Assembly: GCF_008905045.1 (NCBI RefSeq)
Contig: NZ_VWMY01000034.1
Coordinates: forward strand, 44,766 to 108,765
DNA length: 64,000 nucleotides
Reading direction: 5' to 3'
Source of the DNA: Streptomyces albicerus
GTDB lineage: Bacteria; Actinomycetota; Actinomycetes; Streptomycetales; Streptomycetaceae
Shown here: positions 1 to 8,990 of the stretch, piece by piece
How the letters are laid out: each line of letters begins with the position of its first letter
How positions within the stretch are numbered: the stretch's first letter is position 1
Made by a program: the position numbers and the translations under genes
Notes under the pieces: generated by a model
The model's database searches: none
Told to the model about the DNA's origin: nothing
What the model saw: the letters and a program-made list of their open reading frames with translations, nothing else

Positions 1-716
1 TCGGCACAGGCCGCGACACCTCACGCGTTCCCCCGCTCCACGGTGTGACGTTCCTCGACCTCGACGTGGTCAGTGACAAGTCGGTCACCACCGCGGTCCA
101 GCAGGTGATCGAGCGGTTCGGGCGGATCGACGTCCTGGTCAACAACGCCGGCATCGGCTCGATAGGCGCGGCCGAGGAAACCTCCCTCGCGCAGGCCCAG
201 GGCGTCTTCGACATCAACGTATTCGGTGTCATGCGCATGGTGAATGAGGTCCTGCCGCACATGCGCGCCCAGGGACGCGGGCGCATCATCAACCTCTCGT
301 CAGTGCAGGGGTTCATCCCCGCTCCCTACATGGCCGTCTACGGCGCGTCCAAGCATGCGATCGAGGGCTACTCCCAGTCCCTGGACCACGAGGTCCGGGA
401 GTATGGCGTGCGGTCGCTTCTCGTCGAACCCGCCTACACCCGGACCGGATTCGAGGCCAACAGCGCGAAGCCCGACACGCCCCTGCAGATCTACGCGGAT
501 CAGCGGCACGTCTTCGACCGCCTGATGGCGGAGGCGATCAAGGACGGCGACGACCCCGCCGTGGTCGCCAAGGCGATCGTCACGGCAGCGACCGACAAGA
601 AGCCGAAACTGCGCTACGCCGCCGGCCCCATGGCCGGACGCGCACGGATGCTCCGCTTCGTTCCCGCCTGGGTCTTGGACAAGCAGATCCGCACGATGAA
701 CAAGCTCGCCGGCTGA
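1..716 (+). CDS. SDR family oxidoreductase (5' truncated by window edge)
   Basis: Short-chain dehydrogenase/reductase, an NAD(P)-dependent cytosolic enzyme of unknown substrate. The frame is open to the left edge (codons from base 3), so the TGxxxGIG nucleotide-binding loop and the true start lie outside the window. A GTG at 45 is internal, because in-frame codons before it still read as SDR sequence. Visible family motifs are the NNAG motif (VLVNNAGIG), the catalytic Ser in NLSSVQG and the YGASK Tyr-Lys pair. The C-terminus (KQIRTMNKLAG) matches the 'oxidoreductase' SDR subgroup. An NTF2-like gene follows after 65 bases on the same strand and may share its transcript. Family certain; substrate not inferable. 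Confidence 0.9.
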   Translation, partial: GTGRDTSRVPPLHGVTFLDLDVVSDKSVTTAVQQVIERFGRIDVLVNNAGIGSIGAAEETSLAQAQGVFDINVFGVMRMVNEVLPHMRAQGRGRIINLSSVQGFIPAPYMAVYGASKHAIEGYSQSLDHEVREYGVRSLLVEPAYTRTGFEANSAKPDTPLQIYADQRHVFDRLMAEAIKDGDDPAVVAKAIVTAATDKKPKLRYAAGPMAGRARMLRFVPAWVLDKQIRTMNKLAG

Positions 717-781
717 CACCCGCCACCCGCGCATCCCGCCACCCACAAACCCGTTCGCGCCGTTGATACCGGGAGAGACCC

Positions 782-1300
782 GTGTCCGAGACCCTGCACT
801 CCGCCGCCACTACCATCGCGCGCTGGCGCTCCGCCGAGGAACGCGGTGATGTCGAAGCCGCGGTCGCGTGCCTGAGCCCGGACGTCGTGCTCAGCTCGCC
901 GCTCACCGACCAGTTCCCCTTCGAGGGATCTGACCAGCTGCGCGACTTCCTGACCGTGGCGTTCGCGGCGGTCAAGGACGTCCGATACCACACCCAGACC
1001 GGCGAGGGCGACAAGTACGCCCTGGTCTACCGGGCGCGGGTGGGTTCCCAGTCGTTCGAGGAGGTGCAGATGCTGCGGCTCGACGACCAAGCACGCATCA
1101 CGGAGATCACGCTCTTCGGGCGTCCGATGCCGGCCCTCACCGCCCTGATGCACCTCATGGGTCCAGCGCTCGCTCGCCAGCAGGGCCGCCGGGGCCTTGC
1201 GACGCTCATGAGCGTCAGCACCGTACCCATTCACGCGATGGTCTCCTCGGGGGACCGCAGCATGGTCGCGAAGACCCGCCCGGCAGCCCGGCGGACCTGA
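782..1300 (+). CDS. NTF2-like / SnoaL-type protein
   Basis: A 172-residue protein starting at GTG, with GGGAGAGACCC upstream as ribosome binding site. The first ~125 residues have the look of an NTF2-like alpha+beta barrel: an N-terminal helix with RWRSAEERGDVEAAVACLSPDVVLSSP, then EGSDQLRDFL and beta strands ending in EITLFGRPMPALTALM. Such folds serve as small-molecule isomerases, hydrolases or binding domains; no catalytic residue can be assigned here. The last ~40 residues are basic and unlike the family, so the C-terminus may be an extension or a drifted end. It lies 65 bases after the SDR gene, suggesting co-transcription. Confidence 0.75.
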   Translation: MSETLHSAATTIARWRSAEERGDVEAAVACLSPDVVLSSPLTDQFPFEGSDQLRDFLTVAFAAVKDVRYHTQTGEGDKYALVYRARVGSQSFEEVQMLRLDDQARITEITLFGRPMPALTALMHLMGPALARQQGRRGLATLMSVSTVPIHAMVSSGDRSMVAKTRPAARRT

Positions 1301-1500
1301 GAGCTCCAGGTCCACCGGCCGTTTGACCCCGTTCCTCTTCCAGGAGTTGGCGGTAGCCGCAGGCGATGTCCTCGGCGGACAGCGCTCCTGGTGGCGCCCT
1401 CCACCAGCCACGGCAGTGTCCGGCCATTCCCACCACGCGCCGAGGTGCTGCGGCAACTCGCCGCGCTCTCCAGTGACTTGACCCAAGAGGAGACGCTCTC

Positions 1501-2658
1501 ATGAAACGACGTACGTTCCTTACGGCGACCACCGCGTCGCTGGTCGCCACCCAAATCGCCGGACCCGCCTACGCCTCCGCATCCCCCTCCGGTTCAACAG
1601 CCGGTCACTACGAGGTCGTTGCCCGCTTCTGGGGCGCGATGCCGACAGGGGTCACCGTCTCGCGCCGCGGCCGCATCTTCGTCAACTTTCCCCGCTGGGG
1701 CGACGACGTCCCGTTCACCGTCGCCGAACTGCGGGGCGGGAAGCCGGTGGCCTACCCCGACGCCGAGGTGAACCGCGAGGACGCCTCCGACCTGGCCGGG
1801 CACTTCCAGTCGGTGCAGAGCGTCGTCGTCGACCCGGCCGACCGGCTGTGGATCCTCGACACCGGAAGCCCGCTGTTCGCCGGGTCCTCCTACGGCGGCC
1901 CGAAACTCGTGGCGGTCGACCTGCGCACCGACCGCATCGTACGGAAGATCCTCTTCCCGCCCGAGGTGGTGCCTGCGAACAGCTACCCCAACGACGTGCG
2001 CTTCGACCTGCGGCGCGGCGCCCAGGGCATGGCGTTCATCACCGACTCGGGCGGCTCCAACGGCGTGATCGTGGTCGACCTCGCCACGGGCCGCTCCTGG
2101 CGGCGACTGGCCGGACATCCCTCGGTGCTCGCGGACAAGCAGTTCCTTCCGGTCATCGAGGGCGAGCCCTTCATGGTCCGCCCCGCCGGCGGCGAGCCCA
2201 CGCACTACGAGACCGGTTCCGACGGCATCGCCCTCAGCGCCGACGGCACGCGCCTCTACTACTGCCCGCTGTCCAGCCGCCGACTGCACAGCGTGTCCAC
2301 CGACGCCCTCGCCGACCCGGACGCCACGGACGCCGAGGTGGCGGCCACGGTCGAGGACCTCGGGTTCAAGCCGATGGCCGACGGCCTGGAGAGCGACGAC
2401 AAGGGACGGCTCTACGGCGGCGACCTGGAACACAACTCCCTCTGGCGCAGGAGCCCGAACGGCACCTACCGGACCCTCGTCCAGGGCAGCGACCTGCTCT
2501 GGGTCGACACCCTGTCCGTCGCCTCGGACCGCCACCTGTACGCCATCGCCAACCAGCTCAACCGGCTGTCGCCTTTCCACGAGGGCAAGGACCTGCGCCG
2601 CAAGCCCTATCTCCTGGTCCGCCTGCCGATCGACGCCGGGCCGGTCAGGCTCGTGTGA
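1501..2658 (+). CDS. Secreted major-royal-jelly / L-dopachrome-tautomerase-like beta-propeller
   Basis: A 385-residue protein with an N-terminal export signal: KRRTFLTATTASLVA followed by AGPAYASA. The Arg pair and hydrophobic stretch suggest Tat export. The mature part looks like the six-bladed propeller of the yellow/MRJP family: PTGVTVSRRGRIFVNFPRW near residue 45, VVVDPADRLWILDTG near 110, YPNDVRFD near 160, SDGIALSADGTRLYYCPLSSR near 240 and DGLESDDKGRLYGGDLE near 295. Bacterial members are exported and mostly of unknown substrate; some are annotated as SMP-30/gluconolactonase-like. The ATG at 1501 has AAGAGGAG about 10 bases upstream. No clear operon partner. Confidence 0.85.
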   Translation: MKRRTFLTATTASLVATQIAGPAYASASPSGSTAGHYEVVARFWGAMPTGVTVSRRGRIFVNFPRWGDDVPFTVAELRGGKPVAYPDAEVNREDASDLAGHFQSVQSVVVDPADRLWILDTGSPLFAGSSYGGPKLVAVDLRTDRIVRKILFPPEVVPANSYPNDVRFDLRRGAQGMAFITDSGGSNGVIVVDLATGRSWRRLAGHPSVLADKQFLPVIEGEPFMVRPAGGEPTHYETGSDGIALSADGTRLYYCPLSSRRLHSVSTDALADPDATDAEVAATVEDLGFKPMADGLESDDKGRLYGGDLEHNSLWRRSPNGTYRTLVQGSDLLWVDTLSVASDRHLYAIANQLNRLSPFHEGKDLRRKPYLLVRLPIDAGPVRLV

Positions 2659-2964
2659 CCTCTCCGGCTCGCGTCATGTGGCTGCCTGGTCGCTTCCCGG
2701 TACCCACCCCAGCCGCGCAGCGGGCGACCTCGACCCGGGCGCTATCCGACCAAGGTCGAAGACACGCAGGCGGACTTCGCTTGCCTGGGGGCGCTCTCCC
2801 ACCCGGACTCACCGGCGCCGTGGTGATCCGGTCCGGTGACTGCTCGCTGAGACGAGCCGCGCCCGCGTACCGTCGTAGCAGGCTCCGAGGTCTTTACCTA
2901 CGATCAAGCGCGATGGCAGCGTCCCCGCCTCTACTACCGAGGCTGACCGGAAGGCACGCAGAAC
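2659..2964. other. Gene-free stretch
   Basis: About 306 bases between the royal-jelly-like gene and the methyltransferase. No reading frame on either strand resembles a protein family, and I see no strong hairpin. It probably holds the methyltransferase promoter. Confidence 0.5.
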
Positions 2965-3591
2965 ATGAGCAGGCAACGCGACCGCTGGGCGGAACTGACA
3001 GGCGGACAAGCCGGAGAGCAGTACGCCCAGCGCTTCGCGCGGCTCGCCGAATCGGGCCATGACATCCACGGCGAGGCCGCCTTCTGCGCCGCACTGCTGA
3101 AGCCCGCCGCCCGGATCCTCGACGCCGGCTGCGGCACCGGCCGGCTCGCGATCCGGCTCGCCGAGCTGGGCCACCACTGCACCGGCGTGGACACCGACCT
3201 TTCCATGCTCACTGTCGCCCGCGGTGCCGCCCCCGCGCTGGAATGGCTCCACGGCGACCTGGCGCACCTGGATGCCCTCGGCCTGAAACCGGGCTTCGAC
3301 CTGGTGGTTGCCGCCGGGAACGTCATCCCCCTGCTGGCCTCCGGCACCGAGTCAGCCGTCGTCCAGCAACTGGCAGCCGTCCTGCGTCCCGGCGGACTGC
3401 TGGTCACGGGCATGGGGCTGGACGCGGCACACCTGCCGCTACCCGAACCTCCAGTGACTCTGCCGGAGTTCGATCACTGGTGCACCCAGGCCGGACTGAT
3501 CCTGCGCCAGCGCTACGCCACCTGGGCCGGCGAGCCCTACAGTCAAGGCGGCGGCTATGCCGTCAGCGTGCACTCCCGCCCCACCACCTGA
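2965..3591 (+). CDS. Class I SAM-dependent methyltransferase
   Basis: A 208-residue Rossmann-fold methyltransferase. Motif I is ILDAGCGTGRLAIRLAELG (residues ~50-68), followed by the acidic post-motif VDTDLSMLTVAR. Motif IV is FDLVVAAGNVIPLLA and the later strand is VLRPGGLLVTGMGL. The FDHWCTQAGLILRQRYATW tail resembles the small actinobacterial methyltransferases annotated only by fold, so the substrate is unknown. The ATG is preceded by a modest GGCACG/GAA region rather than a strong Shine-Dalgarno. It has no obvious functional neighbours; the next gene is convergent. Confidence 0.88.
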   Translation: MSRQRDRWAELTGGQAGEQYAQRFARLAESGHDIHGEAAFCAALLKPAARILDAGCGTGRLAIRLAELGHHCTGVDTDLSMLTVARGAAPALEWLHGDLAHLDALGLKPGFDLVVAAGNVIPLLASGTESAVVQQLAAVLRPGGLLVTGMGLDAAHLPLPEPPVTLPEFDHWCTQAGLILRQRYATWAGEPYSQGGGYAVSVHSRPTT

Positions 3592-3783
3592 ATCCTGGGG
3601 GCCTCGCCAACTCCGGGATGCTCCGCCACAGCGGACCAAGATCCGGACCGTACACAGGCCAGCGCCGTCGCCCTCCCTCGCCCTCGGCCTTGGCTGTAGT
3701 GACTGCTGCGGTATCGGCCGCCAGGTGATCGATGGCCGCCTCAACGGCACCGGGCTGGTTCTCGACGGCCGGCCGGCATCAAG

Positions 3784-4989
3784 TCACCTGCAGTGGCCAG
3801 TCTGCTGCGCGGGTGACCTGGCCTGGTGTGCGGCAACGAGCATGACGATGACGGAGATCAGGACGATGCCGGCGCCGACGTAGAGCGGCGCGGTGTAGCC
3901 GAGGCCCGCGGTGATGGCCAGGCCCCCGAGCCAGGCGCCAAGCGCGTTGCCGATGTTGGACGCGGACACGTTCGCGCTGGCGGCCAGCGCCGCCCCGTGG
4001 GCGAAGTCGGTGACGCGAGTGATCATGCCGGGCACGCTGGCGAACCCGAACAGCCCCATCAGAAAGACCAGTATCACCGACGCGGTGGCGCTGTCGGCCA
4101 GCAGACCGAACACGGCCAAGGTGATGGCAAGTCCGAGCAGCGCGAGGACCAGGGCGCGGTCACGGTCCCGGTCGGCCGCTCGCCCGCCGATCAGGTTCCC
4201 GACGACCAGGCCGACGCCGTACACCATCAGCAACCAAGCGACGTCCGCCGAGGAGAAGCCGCCCACCTCGGTGAACGTGTAGGCGAGATAGCTGAACGCA
4301 CCGAACATGCCGCCGTAGCTGAGCGCGGTGGCCGTCAGGGTCAGCCAGACCTGCCAGGACCGGAACGCGCGGAACTGGGCCCGCAGGCTGCTGGGCGGTA
4401 TCGGGTCTGACCGGTCCGTGGCTGTCGGCGGCCGTGTCTCTCCCGCGCCGCCGGGGACGAGGGCGATGATTCCCACCAGCGCGAGTACGCCGATTGCGGT
4501 GACCGCCCAGAAGGCCGCTCTCCACCCCCAGCGCTCACCGACCAGCGCACCGAACGGCACGCCCAGCACGTTCGCAAGCGTCAGCCCGGCGAACATGACC
4601 GCCACCGCGCGGGACTTCTTCTCCGGCGCGACCAGACTGCGAGCGACCAGCGAGCCGATACCGAAGAACGAACCGTGGCACAACGCCGCGACGATCCGAC
4701 CGAACAGCATCACCGGATAGGTCGACGCGACCGCGGACAACAGATTGCCGATGACGAACAACGCCACCAGGCCGACCAGGATCCCCTTGCGGGGCAGCCG
4801 CGCCGTCGCCGCGGTCAGCGCGATCGCGCCGATCGCGACACTCAACGCGTACCCGGAGATCAGCCAGCCGGCGGCCGCCTCGGACACCTCGAAACTCGAC
4901 GCCACCTGCGGCAGCAGCCCGGCGATCAGGAACTCGGTCAGACCGATGCCGAACCCGCCGAGTGCCAGCGCGATGAGCCCACTCGGCAT
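3784..4989 (-). CDS. MFS drug:H+ antiporter (DHA1 type, AraJ/Cmx-like)
   Basis: A 401-residue, 12-helix major facilitator. The first helix GGFGIGLTEFLIAGLLP, the second-helix region WLISGYALSVAIGA and the loop motif RLPRKGILVG are those of DHA1 exporters related to the chloramphenicol transporters of Streptomyces. Helix 5 carries the antiporter-type FAGLTLANVLGVPFGALVGERWGWRAAF. It is inserted in the inner membrane and predicted to expel a small hydrophobic compound. It is divergent from the rgt-like/helR pair with about 400 bases between, so it may be co-regulated in rifamycin resistance, but that is only positional inference. Confidence 0.85.
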   Translation of the reverse strand: MPSGLIALALGGFGIGLTEFLIAGLLPQVASSFEVSEAAAGWLISGYALSVAIGAIALTAATARLPRKGILVGLVALFVIGNLLSAVASTYPVMLFGRIVAALCHGSFFGIGSLVARSLVAPEKKSRAVAVMFAGLTLANVLGVPFGALVGERWGWRAAFWAVTAIGVLALVGIIALVPGGAGETRPPTATDRSDPIPPSSLRAQFRAFRSWQVWLTLTATALSYGGMFGAFSYLAYTFTEVGGFSSADVAWLLMVYGVGLVVGNLIGGRAADRDRDRALVLALLGLAITLAVFGLLADSATASVILVFLMGLFGFASVPGMITRVTDFAHGAALAASANVSASNIGNALGAWLGGLAITAGLGYTAPLYVGAGIVLISVIVMLVAAHQARSPAQQTGHCR

Positions 4990-5267
4990 CCGTCGCTCTC
5001 CGATCGACCGCCCAACGAGTCGCGGGGTACGGGACTTTCCGCCGCGGCTTGTGGATCGCCCGGATCACGTACCGCACACGTGTGGCCCCATGCCGGACGG
5101 CGCGGCACCGAGGCACCACTATGCCAGCAGGGGTACGGAGTTCGTACGGGCGCCCGAATGACGGCACCCTCGACGACGCGGGCGGCGGTGCGGTGCCGCT
5201 GTACGCGGCACGCCGCGACGCTGTTTCGCGAGGAGGTTGTCCGTCCACAGCGGACGACAAAAGGAAA

Positions 5268-5293
5268 GGCAAGGAGGTCACGCGCTCCTTGCC
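5268..5293. repeat. Perfect inverted repeat, 9-bp arms, 8-nt spacer
   Basis: GGCAAGGAG at 5268-5276 is complementary to CTCCTTGCC at 5285-5293, with GTCACGCG between. It lies about 25 bases upstream of the RAE-like palindrome. It could be an operator, or a hairpin in a leader transcript started further upstream. There is no U-tract directly after it, so a simple intrinsic terminator is less likely. Confidence 0.6.
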
Positions 5294-5316
5294 ACTCTTA
5301 ACTTATAGCGCACCGG

Positions 5317-5336
5317 GGGGCTTGCGGCAAGGCCCC
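5317..5336 (+). promoter_or_regulatory. RAE-like palindrome (rifamycin-associated element)
   Basis: The 20 bases read GGGGCTTGCGGCAAGGCCCC: CTTGC-G-GCAAG flanked by G and C runs. Established knowledge: actinomycete rifamycin-resistance genes (arr, rph, rgt, rox/iri, helR) are often preceded by a 19-bp inverted repeat, the rifamycin-associated element, needed for induction by rifampicin. The core here and its position (about 60 bases before the rgt-like start, with an AT-rich -10-like run just upstream) fit that element. I am recalling the motif, not comparing it with a database. Confidence 0.75.
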
Positions 5337-5394
5337 GGTCGTGCCGCAGAATCTCCGGCCAAGGCCAGAATCTGCGGAAACGGGGAGTCGCAAA

Positions 5395-6606
5395 GTGCGT
5401 GTGTTGTTGTCGACGTATGGGTCGCGCGGGGATGTCCAACCGATGGCGGGACTCGCGGTCCAGTTGCGGGCGCTCGGCGCGGAGGTGCGGGTGTGCGGGC
5501 CGGCGGACGAGGAGTTCGCGAAGCTGCTGGCCGGTGTCGGCGTGGAGCTGGTGCCCTTCGGCCCGTCGGCGCGCGCCCTGACGAAGTCGGCGCCGCCACC
5601 GTCGTCCTTGCCGGAGCGCGCGGCCGCGGTGGTCGCCAGCCAGTTGGACGTGGTCACCCCCGCCGCCGAGGGCTGCGACGTGCTGGTGGCGACCGGCATG
5701 ATCTCGGCCGCGGCCGGCGCGCGGTCGGTGGCCGAGAAGCTGGGCATCCCCTCCGTGTCCGTGACCTTCCAACAGCTCACCCTGCCGTCGCCGGACCGCC
5801 CGCCGCTGGCGTTTCCGGGTCGGCCACTCCCGCCGGAGGTGACCGACAACAGGGTGCTGTGGGACCTGGACGCGCAGAACATCAACGCGCTGTTCGGTGA
5901 GGCGCTCAACACCAACCGGGCGTCGATCGGCCTGCCCCCGGTGGACAGCGTCCGCGACTTCGTCATCGGTGACCGGCCGTGGCTGGCGACGGACCCGACC
6001 CTGGACCCGTGGCAGGGGACACCGGATCTCGACGTCGTACAGACCGGGGCGTGGGTCCTGCCGGACGAGCGCCCGCTCCCGGAGGAGCTGGAGGCGTTCC
6101 TGGAGGCCGGTGAACCACCGGTGTACGTGGGCTTCGGCAGCATGTCCATGCACGCCTCGGCGGACGCCGCCCAGGTGGCCATCGAGGCGGTCCGCGCGCA
6201 CGGCCGCCGCGTACTCATCGCCCGCGGCTGGGCCGACCTGGCCCTGATCGACGACGCCGACGACTGCTTCGCCGTCGGCGAGGTCAACCACCAGGCCCTG
6301 TTCGGCCGGGTGGCCGCCGTCGTGCACCACGGCGGCGCGGGCACCACGACGACGGCCACCCGGGCCGGCGCGCCTCAGGTGGTGGTACCCCAGATCGCGG
6401 ACCAGCCGTACTGGGCGGGCCGGGTGGCCGAGTTGGGCATCGGCGCGGCACACGACGGCCCGACCCCGACCTTCGAGTCGCTGTCGGCCGCGCTCGGGAC
6501 GGCCTTGACCCCCGAGACCCGCGAACGAGCGACCGCCGTGGCCGGCACGATCCGCACCGACGGAGCCACGGTGGCCGCGAAACTGCTGCTCGACGCGGCC
6601 GGTTGA
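5395..6606 (+). CDS. rgt: GT1-family glycosyltransferase, probable rifamycin glycosyltransferase
   Basis: A 403-residue GT-B enzyme of family GT1 (YjiC/GtfB type) that would move a sugar from a nucleotide donor to a small-molecule acceptor. The N-terminal acceptor domain starts MRVLLSTYGSRGDVQPM. The donor-binding domain has YVGFGSM near residue 243 and the GT1 signature VVHHGGAGTTTTATRAGAPQ near 306, followed by PQIADQPYWAGRV. I place the start at GTG 5395 because GGGGAG lies about 10 bases upstream and the protein then begins exactly at the family's first strand. An in-frame GTG at 5341 would add an unrelated 18-residue lead and sit almost on the RAE. The upstream RAE and downstream helR point to rifamycin inactivation by glycosylation. 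Confidence 0.82.
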   Translation: MRVLLSTYGSRGDVQPMAGLAVQLRALGAEVRVCGPADEEFAKLLAGVGVELVPFGPSARALTKSAPPPSSLPERAAAVVASQLDVVTPAAEGCDVLVATGMISAAAGARSVAEKLGIPSVSVTFQQLTLPSPDRPPLAFPGRPLPPEVTDNRVLWDLDAQNINALFGEALNTNRASIGLPPVDSVRDFVIGDRPWLATDPTLDPWQGTPDLDVVQTGAWVLPDERPLPEELEAFLEAGEPPVYVGFGSMSMHASADAAQVAIEAVRAHGRRVLIARGWADLALIDDADDCFAVGEVNHQALFGRVAAVVHHGGAGTTTTATRAGAPQVVVPQIADQPYWAGRVAELGIGAAHDGPTPTFESLSAALGTALTPETRERATAVAGTIRTDGATVAAKLLLDAAG

Positions 6607-6621
6607 GCAAGGCCGCCCGTG

Positions 6622-6640
6622 TCCGCGTGAACCACGCGGA
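6622..6640 (+). terminator. Perfect short hairpin after the glycosyltransferase
   Basis: TCCGCGTG (6622-6629) pairs perfectly with CACGCGGA (6633-6640) around an AAC loop, 15 bases after the rgt-like stop. There is no clear U-tract, so it may attenuate rather than end transcription into helR. No second RAE is seen in the 215-base gap. Confidence 0.4.
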
Positions 6641-6821
6641 TTCGTCGAGCCAGGCCCCAGAGAACACGAGAACCTGCGAACCCGGACGGCCAGAACCGAC
6701 AACGGCCACGCGGTCCACATCAGGCGAAGCGTTGCTCGTCATGGCCACCAGGTTCGTTACGCCGGTCCAGACGCCTTGCTGCGCGCCATGGACGCAGCAA
6801 CCTCACATCGGAGCTGATGAC

Positions 6822-8990
6822 GTGAACCCCCTGACCACCAGGGCGTTTGACCTTCCTGACCACCTCTCCCCCAAGGCCGACCCGACGCTGATCGGCGGCG
6901 ATGAGCAGCACTTCGCGGCCATCGCGGAGTGCCTCGAGCAGACGATCGCCGAGGTGTCCGACCGCCTCGATGCCGAGCGCAGGGCGCCCGGCGGCATGGG
7001 CCGGCAGGCGATGGACCGGGACATGGAGATCCACCGGCTGGCCGCTCGCCTGCGCGCACTGCGTCGCTTCGGTCTGGACCTGTGCCTCGGACACATGGTC
7101 AGCGCGGACGATCCCGAGCCCGTGTACGTCGGACGACTTGGCCTTACGGACAGCGCGGGTCGTCGGCTGCTGGTCGACTGGCGCTCCCCCGCGGCTGAGC
7201 CGTTCTTCGGAGCCACCCACGCCAACCCGATGGGTCTGGCAAGCCGACGCAGGTATCGCTGGACCCGCGGCCGCATCAGCGACTACTGGGACGAGGTGTT
7301 CACCGCGGACGGGTTCGCCGGGCACGCCGCGCTCGACGACCAGTCCGCCTTCATCGCCAGCCTGGGCAGCACCCGGTCGCCGCGGATGCGAGACGTGCTC
7401 GGCACCATCCAGGCCGACCAGGACGCCATCATCCGCGCCGGATCCCGCGGCGCTCTCGTCGTCGACGGCGGTCCGGGTACCGGCAAGACCGTCGTCGCCC
7501 TGCACCGCTCCGCCTACCTCCTCTACTCCGACCCTCGCCTCGGTCACCGTCGGGGCGGCGTGCTGTTCGTCGGTCCGCACCGGCCCTACCTGGCCTACGT
7601 CGCCGACGTCCTCCCCAGCCTCGGAGAGGAGGGCGTGCAGACCTGCACCCTGCGGGACCTCGTCGCCGAAGGAGCCGCGGCAGCGATCGAGACCGACCCG
7701 GACGTGGCACTCCTGAAGTCGTCCGCGAACCTGGTGAAGGCGATCGAGACGGCCGTCAGGTTCTACGAGGAGCCGCCCAGCAAGGGGATGACGGTCACGA
7801 CCCAGTGGTCCGACATCTGGCTGAGCGCCGACGACTGGGCTGTGGCGTTCGAAGCAGCACCCGGTACTCCGCACAACGAGGCGCGCGACCAGATCTGGGA
7901 GGAACTGGTCACGATCCTGGTGGACAAGCACGACGGCGACGATGTCTCGCCCGACCTGCTCCGCAAGTCGCTGTCGCGGGACAGGGAGCTGCTCACAGCC
8001 TTCAATCGCGCGTGGCCGCTGCTCGAAGCGGCCGACCTCGTCGGGGACCTGTGGTCGGTACCCGCCTATCTGCGGATGTGCGCTCCCTGGCTCAGCCCCG
8101 ATGACGTTCAGAAGCTGCAGCGCGCGGAGGCCCAGGCCTGGACGGTGTCCGACCTGCCGCTCCTGGACGCGGCACGGCAGCGGCTGGGCGACCCGGAGGC
8201 GGCGCGGCGCAAGCGTCGGCACGAGGCCATCCTCGCCGCCCAGCGCGAGCGTACGGCGCAGGTCGTCGACAACCTGATCGAGGCCGCGGCCGACTCCGGT
8301 GCCGACGGTGACGACGGCGAAGGCCTGGTGAGGATGCTGCGTGGCGAGGACGCCAAGGTCAGCCTGGTCGACGAGTCCGAGCTGCCCACCGTCGAACCGG
8401 ACCTGCTCGCCGGCCCGTTCGCGCACGTCGTCGTGGACGAAGCTCAGGAACTCACCGACGCCGAGTGGCAGATGCTGCTGCTCCGCTGCCCGTCCCGGAG
8501 CTTCACCATCGTCGGGGACCGCGCCCAGGCCAGGCACGGGTTCACCGAGTCGTGGCAGAAACGCCTCGAGCGGATCGGGCTCGACCGGATCAACCTGGCC
8601 TCCCTGAGCATCAACTACCGGACCCCGGAAGAGATCATGGCGGAAGCCGAGCCGGTCATCCGGGCCGTGCTCCCGGACGCCAACGTGCCGACCTCCATCC
8701 GCAGCGGCGGCGTCCCCGTCGTACACGGATCCACCTCGGATCTGGACTCGGTCCTCGACACCTGGCTCGCCGCACATGCGGACGGGATCGCCTGTGTCAT
8801 CGGCGATCCCGCATTCCGGGCGACGTCCCGCGTCCGGTCACTGACCCCGGAGCTGTCGAAGGGACTCGAGTTCGACCTGGTCGTCCTCGTCGACCCGGAG
8901 AAGTTCGGCGAGGGCATCGAAGGAGCGGTCGACCACTATGTCGCGATGACCCGGGCGACCCAACAACTCGTCATCCTCACGAGCTCCTGA
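6822..8990 (+). CDS. helR: RNA polymerase-recycling helicase-like ATPase HelR
   Basis: A 722-residue HelD/HelR-family protein (UvrD-like superfamily 1 fold). Established role: HelR binds RNA polymerase, reaches into its channels and dislodges rifamycins or stalled complexes, using ATP to release itself. N-terminal ~130 residues: coiled/secondary-channel-arm region ending VDWRSPAAEPFF, typical of the family. Walker A is GGPGTGKTVVALHR (about residue 215), Walker B HVVVDEAQELTDAEW (about 535), then INYRTPEEI (motif IV-like) and KGLEFDLVVLVDPE. The start is GTG 6822 with GGAG at 6811; longer frames to 6603 lack a ribosome site and family similarity. It lies downstream of the RAE-controlled rgt-like gene, giving a two-pronged rifamycin defence. 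Confidence 0.9.
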   Translation: MNPLTTRAFDLPDHLSPKADPTLIGGDEQHFAAIAECLEQTIAEVSDRLDAERRAPGGMGRQAMDRDMEIHRLAARLRALRRFGLDLCLGHMVSADDPEPVYVGRLGLTDSAGRRLLVDWRSPAAEPFFGATHANPMGLASRRRYRWTRGRISDYWDEVFTADGFAGHAALDDQSAFIASLGSTRSPRMRDVLGTIQADQDAIIRAGSRGALVVDGGPGTGKTVVALHRSAYLLYSDPRLGHRRGGVLFVGPHRPYLAYVADVLPSLGEEGVQTCTLRDLVAEGAAAAIETDPDVALLKSSANLVKAIETAVRFYEEPPSKGMTVTTQWSDIWLSADDWAVAFEAAPGTPHNEARDQIWEELVTILVDKHDGDDVSPDLLRKSLSRDRELLTAFNRAWPLLEAADLVGDLWSVPAYLRMCAPWLSPDDVQKLQRAEAQAWTVSDLPLLDAARQRLGDPEAARRKRRHEAILAAQRERTAQVVDNLIEAAADSGADGDDGEGLVRMLRGEDAKVSLVDESELPTVEPDLLAGPFAHVVVDEAQELTDAEWQMLLLRCPSRSFTIVGDRAQARHGFTESWQKRLERIGLDRINLASLSINYRTPEEIMAEAEPVIRAVLPDANVPTSIRSGGVPVVHGSTSDLDSVLDTWLAAHADGIACVIGDPAFRATSRVRSLTPELSKGLEFDLVVLVDPEKFGEGIEGAVDHYVAMTRATQQLVILTSS

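Larger units (their letters stand above)
4990..5394. promoter_or_regulatory. Divergent regulatory region between MFS exporter and rgt-like gene
   Basis: About 405 bases with no convincing gene. It holds two perfect or near-perfect palindromes close to the glycosyltransferase: a 9-bp-arm inverted repeat at 5268-5293 and an RAE-like palindrome at 5317-5336. The AT-rich run CTTAACTTATAG (5297-5308) between them is the best candidate for a promoter -10 region. Everything further left is featureless, G+C-rich sequence. Confidence 0.6.

Noticed and set aside
5341..5394. GTG 5341 as start of the glycosyltransferase
   Set aside because: It would begin 5 bases after the RAE-like palindrome without a ribosome site; GTG 5395 has GGGGAG and begins at the family's first strand.
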